Notes: generated by a model from the sequence alone, not told the origin. Counted from the first letter of the stretch, positions 25,529 through 39,270 are shown. The stretch is DNA of 64,000 nucleotides from Phoronis australis (GCA_002633005.1 NMRA01000337.1:216641-280640); one strand, 5' to 3'. A program made the numbers and translations.

Positions 25529-28500
25529 ATTCACGGTTGTGGTATGCAGTGCTATACGGGAGGTTTAATGATGCTACATTGCAGTCACTTGTCCAAAGGT
25601 AAATGTTGGTTTTAAGCACATAAAGACTAAGTCAGAAATTTGGTCTCACGCTCCCGCGTCACAGTTATTGAATAAAAGTGTATAGACTTGCGCTTATTAA
25701 TACACCATAGCCTAATCTCTTGTCAAAACAAGGTAAATTGTGCTTTTAAGCACTGTCAGCCGGCCAGTTGAAACAGGGACAAAAATTGCAAAATATTACT
25801 CCGGTGTGACGTTTCTCACCTCTCAGAGGTACTGCGTAATTTACGCTTGTCCATCACCAGAATAATTCTACGAGCGTACAACTTCTTCAGCTCACATGAC
25901 CTGCAAATTATTCTCTCATAACGATTACGCTGGTCAAGTATTAGCGTGAAAAGCGTCTCTACGTCTGTAAATTACCATCATTACTGGCGACCATTCCCCC
26001 AGGTGCCACCGATATGTAACTTAGCTCATTCACAGAACACTTGTGGTGCATGAGTGATTTATTATAATTATTATTTCCACCTTGGAACTCCAGTAGGAGA
26101 TTTGTTGGCAAGTTGCCCATGAGGTTCACACTTGCGCATGGGCAACCACTCGTTTAAGCAGTCTTCAGCGTAAATGGGTCAAATATAACTAACCAACAAC
26201 AAAATAAAAATAGCGAAAACAAAAATGACATTTTCAACAAATTATTAGTCGCTTGTGGACTTTATTTTAGATTTAGCATATCGAAGAAACCATGCGAACG
26301 TTGTTTAAAGAATCAAAGTGATGAGAAAGGTGTGCATGGTGTTCATTGATGACTTTCAACACGAACGTTTGAGCAAAATACAGTAACTGATTTTCCACGA
26401 CATTGTCAAATGGCTAAAAAGGCATACCCATGGCTTAGAGTCTGAACAAGCAATAAATGGCTAAAGAGACATGCCCATGGCTTAGAGTCTGAACAAGCAA
26501 AATAGAGGAATAAAGGCGACTAAAATCCATACCTTTTATACTTTGGAAATCCTTCATTTTTTCATGGAAACTATCTTTTCAATCGTTAGTTTGGTTGTAA
26601 GACCGACCGGTGGTTGACTGCAGTATCCATAGTGGTACAATTATGGTATATAGGGGTAATCATTGCTATGAGAGCTCAAGCGCATGCTTGGCAAAGTTGC
26701 TTATTCAAATATTATTTTGTCAGGGTAACTAACAGGTCCAGTTTTAAATATCGGATAATGAAGCTAAGTTTGCAGTTTAATAGTGGATGACTTAACGGTT
26801 CTCTCTCAAAGCCAGAAGAGGAATTTCATCCTCAAGTCCAACAATGACATTGAAATGTACGTTATGTATAATTAAACACAAAACGTACCGAGAGTGGCGT
26901 AGATGAAATAATATCCTACGAGACATTATTCCGCGTATCGACCACGACCGACGCCAATCGAGGTACGTTTTGTATTTATCCCATACGCGTTGAATCTGTG
27001 GAGGTAAATACGGCCACGTAATATTTTTTCCGTATTCACATCCGCACCACTTCAACAGTGACCTCTGACATGGAAAGTTCAAAAGGTACGTCAATGTCGA
27101 CTCGACGTCGTTAGCCGGTTCGATCATCAAACTTTCCGAAAGTAGTTTAAAGTAATGCAGTGTAAATAACACTCAAAAGGCAATCAAGACCCAACCGTAA
27201 TATCTGGAACATGATTGTTAATTATATGACAGTTCTGTCTCAGTTTTCAATTGCTAAATATTATATCGTCTGCAACTCAGCCGCCGATTCCTCGGTAACT
27301 ATAACATCAAATAGTGTTGTTACTTAACTATTTTCAGATGTTACAAGTTCAATGCACAGTTACCATTGTTTTCATCTTTGTTATCTCTTTTCAAGTAATA
27401 AATCGTAACATTTAATACTGTTTCCTTTACTTAAGAAAACTTGCCACGTAACGCGCAAATACATATATATAGGATGTGATCTACCACGAGAACAGTCCGA
27501 GTGAAGTATTTAAAAAATCTGCCCATAAAATGAAATACATTCGAAGCGTATGGAATAAATACAAAACGTACTTCGATTGGAGTAGGAGAAGTAATATCCC
27601 ACTCGACATTATTCCGCGTATCGACCGTTGAAAACCCAAAAAGTATTCACCTTTTCATGGGTAGGGATGTCAAGTGAACTGATAACTCTTGATATGTATG
27701 TGTATAAAATATGAGTGCACATACCGTCCAAGTATCGGTACTTTTTCGGCAAACATATCCACAAAAGCATACAGTTTTTTAGGCAGCGACGAAGATAACG
27801 AGACAATTGTTTTCAAGGTTAACGGACACAGACATTTTACAAATTGTACAGGCCCTCTGATGCATCACGCTGTCCGGGGATGTTACCTGCAACGGTCTTC
27901 ACCTACCTTCAGAGTATCACTTGACGTAATTAACATCAGGTGATCTTAACTTGTGCTATAGTCTTCTCAATACAATTCCCACGCAACATTCAAATTAATT
28001 TTGGTAAGCAGTTATTAATACGTACCACCATATAACAAGGATATACTGATACTGACAACCACAACCCTGATGATGACCAATAGGAGCTCTACCGACTAAA
28101 AACCCACACACATAAGAACAAAGGGCCCCCTGCTAGGTCAGTGAGGGCTCTCAATGCATTCATGGTTGGATTAATTCTTCGTGCCACATTAATATTTGAT
28201 GTGAAATTTCAAAGACCTGTTAAGTCAAGGAAACAAAACATTCAAAACATTCGCCCCAATTAAGTTGAGACCACCTAACGATATCAGATGAGATACACGT
28301 GAAAGTAGCCAGCTGAATTGCGATGTTTCCGGCCTCAAGGTTTCAGTTGGTAACAGAAGTCAGGACCGTAACACAAGTACGCTATTAAATGACCAGTGAC
28401 AGGTTCAAGGTAGTGTTCCGTAGAGCAACTTGCTTGCGAGAAGAGCCGGATCACACAAGTCCTCGCGAGATGTAGCCATGCAAGACAATTATAAGCGAAG

Positions 28501-30564
28501 CAAGCAATCACACTTAGCTTTTGTCGCGAGTGTCTTACGTTTACAGAACGCGTTCCGGGATGTTCATCATAATTCTCAAGCCTAGATCATTTCTAATTTG
28601 AGTATTATGAGGACGATTGTACAATAGTATCAACTCATGGGTTAATTGTCCATTTGAGTATTATGAAGACGATTGTACCACGGTATCAAAAGTTGACAAA
28701 ACTCATGGTCCATTTACTATCGAGCCGTGGCTCCGATTGCATGTTAGCACGTCGTTATGGCGACAAAGCACCCCATGAATACAATAAACATCAGCACGTT
28801 AGCTTCTGACGATAACCAGAAATGTTCAGGAATCAACGGTTTAGCATAAGGCAGAATGCTACTTACAACACTCTAACATCTCTCTGTGTTATACTTGTGA
28901 CAGCGGCCTGCAATCAACGTATGCACTGGCCACTCAAAACATTCGAGTGGGCAACGAATGAATATCGATGGTAATTGTCGGCTAACGACAAGTGGTTTAG
29001 TTGAACGAGTACTCGAACCAGTATGCCGACGCCAATAATAGCTTTTAAACGACAATTAACAAACTACCGTTTTAACAGGGTTCGTAACGCCTGCAGCATA
29101 AGGACATTGGCACCGGAGTGCGAAAATTAGTAGAAATATATGGTGGCTCTAAAAGGACACTGGTTGGTATTTATTATGAAATCTAAGTAATAATAGCAGC
29201 CGAAGTTCAGAGCTGTACATTCATCGTAGATGGACGCACTTTAAAAACAAAGAACTTGCATCCATTCGCGGTGTAGACCAGCTAGGACCAACTATTATTT
29301 TTGAACCGACGGTGAATTAGGCGTAAATGGCCTATTGCTTTATCCTGAGCAAATATACTAGTGCGAAACGAATTATGGCATTACCGCTCTAGACGAGTAA
29401 CACCTCCCCCGACAACATGTGCACCTCGGGCAATCGACCCCAGGATCAGAAAGACTTGGTATGCATGCCGAATGTTTTCACTGCACATCAATGTGTCACG
29501 TACACGGAATCTATCAGTCGCTGTCAATGAATCATTCTTCATCAACTTCCGTTCAGTATGCGCGTTGTCAACAGTCATCACGCTCGTCAGGACCAGGCGA
29601 AACATCGTCAACTCTCACAATACTCTCGTGTCAATTTCGTGGTCAGCCTGTAGGCCTACAATCAATATAATCTACACATGTTTTGATTGACAAGTCCTCC
29701 TCGTTGCAAGATTGCAACTTACATCCATGCTCCAAGCTACATGAATGTATGTTTAATTTGAATTGTGTAATGGACAGGCACAGGTCATCAGGGTAGTGAA
29801 TGACGATTGTTTCCCACTGGATTCGAGCAAGTTATCTGAACATAGGAGTCATTTCGTGCAAATATCATCTACTCCACCGGAAATTACCGTCTTCTACGAT
29901 TGCCGCCGGGAGAAGGTAATGCCGTGTATTAAATGCAAATTTAAATTTTACGCACTGTCATACTACACTTCACATCATTCAAAATGTACATTACATTGAT
30001 AATTAGTAGCGGATTTTGTGTTGACAAACAAAAAATGCACGTGACTTTCTGTAACTGACGTGTACAGTGCTTTAGTTTAGGAATGACGTCACTAAGAAAT
30101 GAAATGGTAAATACCATAAGGACGAAACACCAGTTTTACAGGAACGCAGTTATATTATTGCTTGCCTGAACGTCTGGGATATTTTAGGAACTTACAGATC
30201 CCCAACAGCGCACAAATTTACTAAGGTATGGTGTCTTATGGGTGAATGAAAGCAGGCGAGTTGGGTTGCTACTGAATTATCGAGCTGGTGTTCATCATTT
30301 AGTTGCCTGCGATGACGGCGGTCACAGCAACTTACGCGTAGTTAAAATCACGGTCGGTCGCATTTGTTAGCTTTCGTGAGTCTGAATACGTAATAGCGCA
30401 TGTGATCCGGGAGTAAAAAAAATCGAATTTTCGTATCGAGCTTACTTGTATATAATGATTGGGCTTATGCAAGAAACAAAATGACATTTTTTGTCCTGAA
30501 CAGGGTTTATGAATAAGCGTGTGCGGCCTGGCTTAAAGTATGCATACCTGCAACTCAACTACTG
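25529..30564. other. Unannotated sequence with short repeats
   Basis: A 47-bp tandem duplication lies at 26411-26504 and a roughly 56-bp one at 28598-28690. Two related stretches, 26900-27000 and 27541-27630, share GCGTATGG and AATACAAAACGTAC in inverse order and ATTATTCCGCGTATCGACC in direct order. No host gene is supported; the frames here have no known domain. Confidence 0.5.
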
Positions 30565-30696
30565 CATATGCTCATCTACAGGTCCGCTCACATGTATTTG
30601 AAACTACCACACATGCGCATCTCCAGTTCCGCCCACATGTATTTGAAACTACTGCACATGCGCATCTACAGGTCCGCCCACATGTATTTGAAACTT
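30565..30696 (+). repeat. 45-bp tandem repeat, three units
   Basis: Units contain CATCTACAGGTCCGCCCACA and TGTATTTGAAACTAC, with few differences. Confidence 0.9.
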
Positions 30697-32160
30697 CGTT
30701 TATATCCTAATTTTGGTGCATGCCCTTAAAGTTTTCACTCAAAGATATGAAGCCGTTGTAAATCAACTTCCTTGTCAGGCTGTGTGCTTCTTCTTCCAAA
30801 CTAATGTCATCGCTGCCTTTGAATTGAAATTAGAAATAACGAATCTCCTGGAAATCTGGCGATCATACTTAACCTTGGCGATTGAAAGCAACCCGCCTTG
30901 AACAAATGAATGGGTGTGGTCTAAAGCAATGACAACCGATGAGTTATTTTTAAGCTTAGTGATAATCTCTTATCTGAATAACAGGCAAGATGAAACTGAT
31001 TTTACGAAAGCGGCTAAGTAATCAATCATTGGTTTTTGTAAGAAGGACTGGGTTTATTGAATGAGTTGAAAGGTATTAAGAATGGAAGAACGGAAAACAC
31101 GTATATACATATACACTAAGGATACACTAAGAAATTTTGGATGTCACCAGGAACGGCCCCGACCAATATTTCCAAACAAAACGCTCACTGACAGCCTTAA
31201 AACTGCTTGCTTTGCCGGTGGCTTTTTCTGACCATGCCCCGTCCCAAATGCGCTTCTAAATGAAGTTCACACGCATCCATCTGTATGGAAACCATCTGTG
31301 CACACACTAAATCTGATTCTGTCCAAAATTCAGACTTGCTAATAAATGTAGCTTGTTTATTTCGTTCACTGCGCCACCTTGTGATGTCAATTATATGTGC
31401 AGTAAACGAAAGTTCTGTCAAGATGAAATGTTTGATTTTCGGCTAGTTTACACTGATAAAAGTGTTTTTCAACTTGCTCCTTGCTCAGCTTGGAACTTAG
31501 TTCAGCGCTTGTCAATTCTTTGTTGCTCGAGACCATATTTGGTCTTTTAAATAACCAGGCTTGATAAGACAAATTGTTCAGGTTTTTTTCTTACAATAAC
31601 CATCGTCCTACCCAGACACGGAACAAGCTGAGACGAGAGTTACGTATAACGAAAAGTAGGCTTTAAATCAAAAGTTATTTTTTGAAAAAAGACCAGTGTT
31701 TGCAGCTTCAACTGAGCGGATATTATGCAGAGACCATAAGGTGACTGTTAAGAGACGTTTTCGTAAGGAAGAACGGAATAGGAATGGTAGGTGTATTGTA
31801 AACAGATAAGCTAGTAGGTGGGTAGGAAAGTCGGTAGGTCGGTGCCTGGGTGGGTATATAGAATGCAAGGAGGATCGGTGGTCAGATAGATGGATGGGTA
31901 CGTAGGTACATACAGATAAGTTGGTAATAACAGTGAGTTGGGGAATTTTTACCAATGTAAGACATATATTGATGGTACAAAAGTCAAACACATTATATGT
32001 AGTTTATCGTAAATGTCTAGATATTTGCAGTTTCAATTTCAAACCAAAGACTTATCACAGATATTGAATTTGCTGTACAAAATATGCAATAAATACGGTA
32101 GTGGGAGAATTTCCTGGGAAGAAATCGAGGGAGGATTGACGTTCTCTCGTGGTTATATTT
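30697..32160. other. Unannotated sequence
   Basis: Includes a degenerate GGTA/GGTC-rich tract at 31798-31915. No gene recognised. Confidence 0.45.
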
Positions 32161-32840
32161 TCAGTTCATGTCCGGGGGGGATCTAGGATATCACAAGTGG
32201 GGGCCCAACATTTTGTCTGTAAACATTTGCTCAAAGCACAATTGTAGATGCGCATAGCGCCGAATGGGGGGGGGGGGTCGGGAAGTTTTTCTTTTTTTCC
32301 TCTAAAAATCAAACATTTTCCTTGATTCCCGAAGCGTTATCCAAGAAAAAAAGGCAAAACAAAATTGATAACCTCCTTCTTTTGTAATGCTTATTACATG
32401 TTTTATATTTTGTGAATCAGTTCGTAACAAATTTGTTGTATTTAAAATAGTCTTCAATTGTCCAAAAGACAAAATCCGTTTTTTGTGTTGGCAATAATGA
32501 CGCGATTGCTTTGGAAATCGTCTTAAGTTAAGGTTTGACAAAAAGAGAATTGTGAGATTCTGAGTGTTTCACTAAGGCTTCAATTAAAATTGACATCTTA
32601 CCATCAGCTTCTGTTTTTTCATCATCACTCAGATTCCATTTTCTTTAAAAAATGAAGTGATTTTCTTCATTGCACAGTGGAGTAGACGACGGAAACAGAG
32701 TCGTTGTGCCCAGCGCCACTGCCGGTCGCCTGGGATATCGCGGGAGAGCTCCTATGTACAGCCATATAGCCATATTTCCGTTACGAGTGCGCCGTGTTCC
32801 CAATTTGCCCCCCCCTCCTCAAATCCGCCTATGCATGTAA
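32161..32840. mobile_element. Possible short element with G-tract inverted ends
   Basis: CATGTCCGGGGGGGATCTAGG at the left resembles the complement of CCCCCCCCTCCTCAAATCCG plus CCTATGCATG at the right. The ends recall the element at 45010-45310. The interior has no recognisable ORF. Confidence 0.4.
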
Positions 32841-33460
32841 CAATCATCAATTCGCTTTTTGACGACCCTATTCTCGATAAAATGCCCTCACTTTTTGTAC
32901 ACGCACACGTACTTAAAATTTTGTTACAAAATTCAGCGTGATTTACATCCTTCTTTTGCCCATTGGCTGTGTGTGGATAAAAGTAACGTATTCGACTGAG
33001 TTGTGGCACTTGCTATATCGTTGAAATTACCGTCATTCCGTAATGTGTTTATCGGCTCTAGTAACATGTATTACAACTAAAACATCAAAAAGAATCACAT
33101 GAATGTGGGGGGTAATGTATTTTCTACGCTGCTAAACAATTTTTGACAATAGAATTAATGATAAAACACTGGAAATCAAAGAACACTCGACACAATTCCG
33201 TTGGGAAAATACCTCGTTCAATACTTGGATCGATCACACCAGAGAGACTCCTTAACAGTAGGTTACATGCTCCTTTACATTTCAGCTGGGTTTTATCATG
33301 TTCTTTGTTTTTATCATTCTCTGTTCAAATGTTTCATAATTTAACTTGCGTAGTGGAGACACCGGTTCCGTCTTTAGAACACTGTATTACCGGCGCAGTG
33401 AAACCTTATAACAGATGTTCCAAAAAAGCGAGCCATTTTTTGACAAGTAACTTCTTAGCA

Positions 33461-33570
33461 ATTGACGGATTGTACTGAAAACCTCGACCCCCACACCCCT
33501 CAACCCCCTGGACCCACGACCCCCTCGACCCACAACCCCCTCGACCCACGACCCATGACCCACGACCTGT
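33461..33570 (-). repeat. 16-bp minisatellite, left inverted array
   Basis: CAATTGACGGATTGTACTGA is followed by units of CCCACAACCCCCTCGA. The same boundary word and unit occur in the opposite orientation at 35518-35690. Confidence 0.85.
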
Positions 33571-33948
33571 GTCAATAGAGGTATCTGTGCGCTTTTACAT
33601 ATTTCATAAACTTATTACGTCGCTGGGCGACTTTCCCATAAGACAAACCTACACGCGAGTCTGCTCTGGCTGAAGTCTGATGATTAAAAACAGAAAGTGG
33701 CGTGAGAACGCCGGTGGTCTTGAATAACACATTAGGAGCGCACTGTTGTTGTCACGGAAATAGTTCCACGAGCGGCTATCAACGGCACAGTTCTAGTAAA
33801 CTTAGGGAGAGAGTACATTAACGTGAATGTACATAATTTCATATTTTTATTTTTATTATTAGCTTTATATTGTATACTCCTTTACAATATATTCCATATA
33901 ACGTTGAAATACTTTTTAGTTAACAGTTTGTTTTTTCGATGGATAATG

Positions 33949-34087
33949 GGCGGCGCAGCACTGAAAAAATTGGGGGGCTAAAGCCCCCTCAGACCCTTGT
34001 GGTGCATCGCCTATAGACCATGTGCGTAAAATAGATGGACTATACCCCCCCCCCCCCCCCAGCCCTCTATGGTGCACCGCCCATGTG
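33949..34087 (+). mobile_element. GGGCGG MITE-like element, copy 1
   Basis: It begins GGGCGGCGCAGCACTGAAAA, has GGGGGGCTAAAGCCCCCTCA, a C16 tract, and ends ATGGTGCACCGCCC, the inverted counterpart of its start. It is related to 47768-47897. Confidence 0.75.
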
Positions 34088-34229
34088 AATACTTTCAGTC
34101 ATCCAGCTGAGTAAACAATATGTAGAAAATTAAATTAATTACTGGGCATACAGATTGAGTTGGCTACGTTGCGTCCTCCTCTCGAGGACTTCGGCAGGCC
34201 ACTGAGATGTCATATGACTCATCATGTAA

Positions 34230-35235
34230 TCAACAACACAGTTTGTGCGGGATACTCTTTAGTTCCCTACCCCACGTTCTTGGCAACAGAAACCTCAGAC
34301 CCCCTTGTCTGCTTAAGCTAGGATTCTCCACTCGTTCGTATATTGCTTCCTTGACCCCTCTGCTGAACCAATTTTCTTCTCTATCCAGAATTGTGACATC
34401 ATCCAGGGAGAACGAGTGGTCCGTAGCAGCTATATGACTGAAAACCGCCGAATCATAGCAGTCCCCGTAACTGGGTCTGCGATGTTGACTGATCCGACTT
34501 TTCAGGGCTTGTTTGGTTTCCCCAATATATGCTTCCTCACACCCTGGATCCTAGCATAAAATACCATACACCACATCTGATTTTTTCGCTTTCGTGGTCT
34601 TATCTTTCACATTCATTAGCTGACTCCTTATGGTGTTAATTGGTTTGAACGAAACACAAATATCGTGGCCCTTCATGTGAGATTTGACCTGGTCTGGAAT
34701 CCCTGGCACAAAACGTAATGTTATTCTGATCGATGTCGCTCCTGTTGTCAGGCTGCGTGTTCTTTGGCGTGACCCCGTGATGGTCTGCCTTGTGGAATGA
34801 CCCTGACTCAGGATAGTCACAACTCTTTAACACTGTTCCGTTGTAATCCAATTCAACATCAATGTCCTCCTCTGTGTTGGGGATGGTTTTCGCACGATAG
34901 TCGAACGTTCTAATCACGCTCAGTTTGTGTATCAAAGAGTGGTTGGAGTCAAAAGGAAGATAGTAGTCCGTGTGAGTGGGCTTCCTATAAACCTTGGTCT
35001 TAATACGCTTATCTACAATAGTCACTAAACAATCCCCAAACGGCTCTCTAGATTACTCTTGAGTAAACTTGATGTTGATGTCACACCGATTCATGTGTTC
35101 GAAGAACTCTATCTTTTCAGAATTTGTTTATCATCTACATATCTCAGCCAGAGTCTAGGTGGAACTCCATCGTAGGATGCTAACGCCTTTCTCTCTAAGT
35201 TCTCTTTGAAGAAGTTCACCACAACCTGTTTGTTT
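34230..35235 (-). pseudogene. Penelope-like retroelement, 3' half (RT and GIY-YIG), family 1
   Basis: Reading on the minus strand from 35235: NFFKENLERKALA, then WLRYVDD (the RT catalytic motif at 35130-35141, intact), FFEHMNRCDINIKFT, and KVYRKPTHTDYYLPFDSNHS, all typical of the end of a Penelope-like RT. Next come VVYGILC, an in-frame TAG, and EEAYIGETKQALKSRISQH, a GIY-YIG endonuclease, ending LPRTWGRELKS before a stop at 34230. Several stops and shifts interrupt it, and the 5' half of the RT is absent. Such elements copy themselves by target-primed reverse transcription. Confidence 0.88.
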
Positions 35236-35517
35236 TTTCAAACTGTACTTACTGGTGAAATTACAGTTTTGTCAGTTCCTCACACTCTGCAATTCACTGA
35301 AGAGCAGACGAGACGATTACACTCTGCCGGGAACAACATTTGTAAGATTGGTAGGTCTTTGATTTGATTTGGTCGCGTTGCTTTTTTCTGTTTTTGGCTT
35401 TCAAACTTGCCGCATCGACTGCCTTAATTGCAAAAAACAGGGAAAAGCCTGCCGAGCTCACGGCCCAACTCATTGGTCCTACAAGCCAGCGCTTGTTCTA
35501 TGTTCAGATAGACTGGT

Positions 35518-35690
35518 TCGACGGAGTTAGGGGTCGAGGGAGTCGAGGGTCGTGGGTCGTGGGTCGAGGGGGTTGTGGGTCGAGGGGGTTGTGGGTCGAA
35601 GGTGTCGTGGGTCGAAGGGGTTGTGGGTCGAGGGGGTTGTGGGTCGAAGGTGTCGTGGGTCGAGGGGGGTTTCAGAACAATCCGCAATTG
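35518..35690 (+). repeat. 16-bp minisatellite, right inverted array
   Basis: Units of GGGTCGAGGGGGTTGT, with GAAGGTGTCGT variants, end in TTTCAGAACAATCCGCAATT, the complement of the left boundary word. The Gly/Arg/Val-rich frames here are artefacts. Confidence 0.9.
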
Positions 35691-35961
35691 TCCAACCGAT
35701 TCGTTCAAAATTTTCACAATGTATCTTCAGGGTGTCATCAACAAGTCTACGAAGTATCTCGGAGAAATATAAAAAAATATGGAAGTGCTGTGAAATTCAA
35801 AACAGCGAGGTGAAAAGTGCAATGTCACTGTGACTTTCATCGTGTTCATGCTTTGCTGGCATCCGTCAGTCAAAAATTGCCTCCCTGGATCTCAAGTCTA
35901 CTGTTTTTTTATTGTCAGGTCTCTATGCAAATCAGTTCCGTCCAATACTCCGGTTTGTAAG

Positions 35962-36516
35962 GATGCCTTTGAGTGAAAGTGATCAATTTACAATTGAAAC
36001 CTGTTTCGAGGAGAAAGGTTGGAGTCGTGCGACTGTAAACGGACTTATTGCTAAAATACGTAACACAGGGTCTGTTGCCCGTAAAAGTTTACAGCCAAAG
36101 TTAAAACAGGCAACGCTACATGCAGTTATTGTATGAAAATTTTCTCTCGAATTGCAGGCGACTTTATCCTGGAAACAATTACGTGTTTCAGCAAGATGGA
36201 GCTCCTTGACAAACGAGCAAGGTAACCCAGGCTCATCTGGAGGAGGCCACGTTAAAATTCATCAAAAAAAATGAGTGGTCTCCGCTCAGTCCTGACTGCA
36301 ATCCAATCGATTATGCCATATGGGAGTCTCTGAAGGAGAAAGTTTACCAGGGGAATGAGAGGCAATTGACTGAGCAGGAGTTAAAAGACAGGATAATTAT
36401 GTCCTGGGAGAAAATTCTCGATGGAAGAAATACGGAAAAGCATTTCTGGTTGGAAGAAACGGCTCCGTTTAGTCGTGGAGGAAGATGGAGGCTACATTGA
36501 GCATAGACTGAACTAA
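35962..36516 (+). pseudogene. Mariner-like transposase, internally deleted
   Basis: The N-terminal part (35962-36090) reads SDQFTIETCFEEKGWSRATV and KIRNTGSVARK, a helix-turn-helix start. After a large deletion the C-terminal part (from 36156) reads NYVFQQDGAP, a stop, then EWSPLSPDCNPIDYAIW and LKEKVYQGN. This gives the second and third catalytic Asp of the DDE/D triad; the first is lost in the deletion. A late frameshift leads into VVEEDGGYIEHRLN before TAA at 36514. It cannot encode an active enzyme. Confidence 0.85.
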
Positions 36517-36724
36517 GCTAGCTTCCCCTTTGATGTTTTATTTTTTGATCTGATGTTTTTAATTTGACAGTACTCGCACAATTGGACACAGATCTATTTG
36601 ATATTTTGTCCATTTGTTGATGATATCGTAAAGTTAAACTGTAACAAATTTGAAAAAAATCGATTTATTCTCTGCTGAAAATTTTCTTGTCAAAAATGGC
36701 TCACTTTTTGGGACACATGATATT

Positions 36725-39259
36725 GCAGTTGAACGATTTTCGGTGAACTGTAATTGACATAGGTCACAACGGCTATTAAGAAACTCTGTTGTAATTAGAA
36801 TCGTTGGACTGGTGCGAAAGACCGTGGGAAGTGGGGGAGAAGGGTAGACTAAGAGGGGTGAGCGCAGAGGTTGCATGTGCCACCCAACATTGGAGGTCAC
36901 GAAGGAACGTTGGTTGTGATCGTCAAGGTGAGCGGAAGACGAATTTGACTTTTCCCAATAATTTTTATTTTCGTACGGGCCTGTAATGTCTAATGTCTGC
37001 TACGTTGTTTTCACTGATGGACCTGTGTTTGTTGGAGGCTTGAAGCTTGATCAGTGATGGAAGCCTCTTGCGACAAGTAAAAGTTCTGTCTTCGTGATTA
37101 CCACTTGTGCCCCCCCCCCATTCGGTCATTCGGTCGCCACTAGTTGCGACTTCTCTTGTGCAGTCGCCAACTGCGAGTATGCCCCAGAAGTGGCCGCTTA
37201 AGTGATTTGATTAGTCGAAGATTTCTCCTCACAAGTGCTTCGCGAGTATCTGGGTCTACGGAACGCAACCAAGGTAGAACGCTTGTCAGCTAACGAGTAC
37301 TCCGGGGCGCTCGAAGCTGCAGTCTGGAATGTGAAGTGATTGTTTGTTATTGCCCCGGGTACATGTAGATATTGACCAGTCCCTTACCCGACCATACCCA
37401 TGAGTATCCGTTCATAGCATGACCACGTTGAATACATTCATGTCTTTTTGTTCTCGTCATGTAACTCACACATGTACACCTCTCCTATCTGGTGGGCTTA
37501 TACCACGCAGAGAGTATCTTGAAGAAAAGGCGTACTTTCTTAAGAAATGATATAGTATTGTTAGAAGAGAATGTCGCTACCAGAATGAATTGCATACGTT
37601 GGCTAAAATGTGAATCTAACTTAGACCTTCATTCTGATAATGATCCTTATTGTGATGTAATTTGTTTCGTTACCATCACGAACATCGAAGCTATCAGCGA
37701 TTCAAGAAAACGCCTCAAAGTTTATTGGGGCTGGCCAACCCTGAAATTGCAGATTCAAATATGGCGCGTATTGCCTGTAACTGGTGTTGTCGGTTCGGCA
37801 ACAATTCAAGGTCAGATGAGCGTGGTAATTTTGTAAACCCTAAATTACTTCGGTTAAGAATTCAACATTGACAGCTAAACAGAGGCGAAATGCAGGTTTA
37901 ATTAAGCCTTCGATCGGGAAGGTTACCGCTAATCTTGTTGAATGGCGACTCTCCAGTTCCAGATTCCTCTCACCTGATTGGACAAAAGGAGATAGATGTG
38001 AATTTCACAAGGAAGAGTCTTTGAATGCCCTGCCTCGACAAACACTGCAGAGGTGATTAACAAATGTCACCAACGCATAGCTTGTTATCGTCAGCGAGTC
38101 CCTCGTGAACAATGCCCTGAAGCCCAGCAATGAACATGTTGTATAACCAAGATTGACAGAAGAACCTGCTCCAGGACTGTAAAAACGAGATGATGGACAG
38201 AAGCTTTGAGAAAATGCTTTATGGGCTTATTCACACCCAGGCAGTGAAGGCTGGCTGGCAATAGATGATGGCATCTTTGTTGTTGAGATTGTTAGGCTGA
38301 CAAGTGAACAAGACATACATCTTGATAAGAGAAGCTGGAGTTGTCATTAGCTCCAAAGTAGCCATCACACTAAACTAAGATGAAGACGGCAGCACTGTTT
38401 ACAAAGACACTGTCAAGAAACTTGAATCTTTGAATACACTGGTTATGCAAATGGTGCTGAGGTGTTAAGGCAGTGTCCACAGCCAGTCAATATTGAACAA
38501 GGCAAGGAAAACCAGCACTAAACATGTTGTAACGGAGATTGTCAGAGAAACCCGTTGCAGATGTGGGGATGTTGCATATTACAGAAGGTCCACACTTAGG
38601 CAATGGAGATTAGCAAAGACGATGCTATACGACACCAGACAAAAAATAATACGCCTTGAAAATGATCGAGGTAATGTCCCCATGTTCACAGACTCTTTGT
38701 TAAGGTTAATGCAATCTTTGGTGTGACCAGAGAAAGGCAATGAGGGTGAGACAATGACACTGAGAACGAAATTTGTAGAGGCATTACTTCTACGATCATG
38801 CCGTTAATAGCGCAGACAGGTAATGAACTCTAGCCCTGGAATGCCAACTCTCGCACGTGACCTATGTATTCTATTATTAGAGCTTGCGACCACGAGACTA
38901 ACCGCGAGAGTTTGCACTGAGAATTTCCGGCTGCCTGCTTGACTGAGTTTCGATCGAGAGCTACAGCTATCAACTGAAGCCTAATTTCTTTGCTTCATTT
39001 TTTCATTTTGTCATTACTGTTCATCAAGCGAGATTCTTGAGGCAAAAGGTTCCATACAATCGGCGATTTCTCGGCAAAGGTAGTCAACAAACCATTCTTT
39101 GTAAGCTCCGACCTGTGACCCAGAGTAGTTTAGCCAGTGATATCTTTTGCCATAATATTTCACGGAAAGAAGTAACATTTGGCCTAAATGAAAAGTTTAG
39201 GCCCTGAAACAGGTGTGTTTACGTAACTTTCGAAAAATTACGCATAATTGCTTCGGTAA
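36725..39259. other. Unannotated sequence with a diverged duplication
   Basis: About 45 bp at 38126 (AACATGTTGTATAACCAAGA) recurs at 38512 in diverged form (AACATGTTGTAACGGAGA). Several frames of 60-114 codons have no recognisable domain. It may be old transposon coding sequence, but I cannot name it. Confidence 0.45.
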
Positions 39260-39270
39260 GTGTGTGTGTG

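Larger units (their letters stand above)
33411..36720 (+). mobile_element. Mariner-like element, internally deleted and filled with nested elements
   Basis: Left TGTTCCAAAAAAGCGAGCC and ATTTTTTGACAAG face right TGTCCCAAAAAGTGAGCC and ATTTTTGACAAG (minus strand of 36685-36716), giving terminal inverted repeats of at least 30 bp. TA lies just outside each end (33409-33410 and 36721-36722). The plus-strand remains of a transposase lie near the right end. Between the left end and the transposase sit inverted minisatellites, a GGGCGG element and a Penelope-like fragment. Confidence 0.7.

Noticed and set aside
26792-27172. Minus-strand frame of 126 codons with VWDKYKTYLDWRRS
   Set aside because: A similar stretch (VWNKYKTYFDWSRR) occurs at 27541 in the opposite orientation, hinting at a repeat. 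I could not identify a protein family.
29361-29690. Overlapping frames of 76-109 codons on both strands
   Set aside because: No domain, no conserved start and no splice context; overlapping frames on both strands are common by chance.
35364-35813. Gly/Arg-rich plus frame of 149 codons
   Set aside because: It is the translation of the 16-bp minisatellite.
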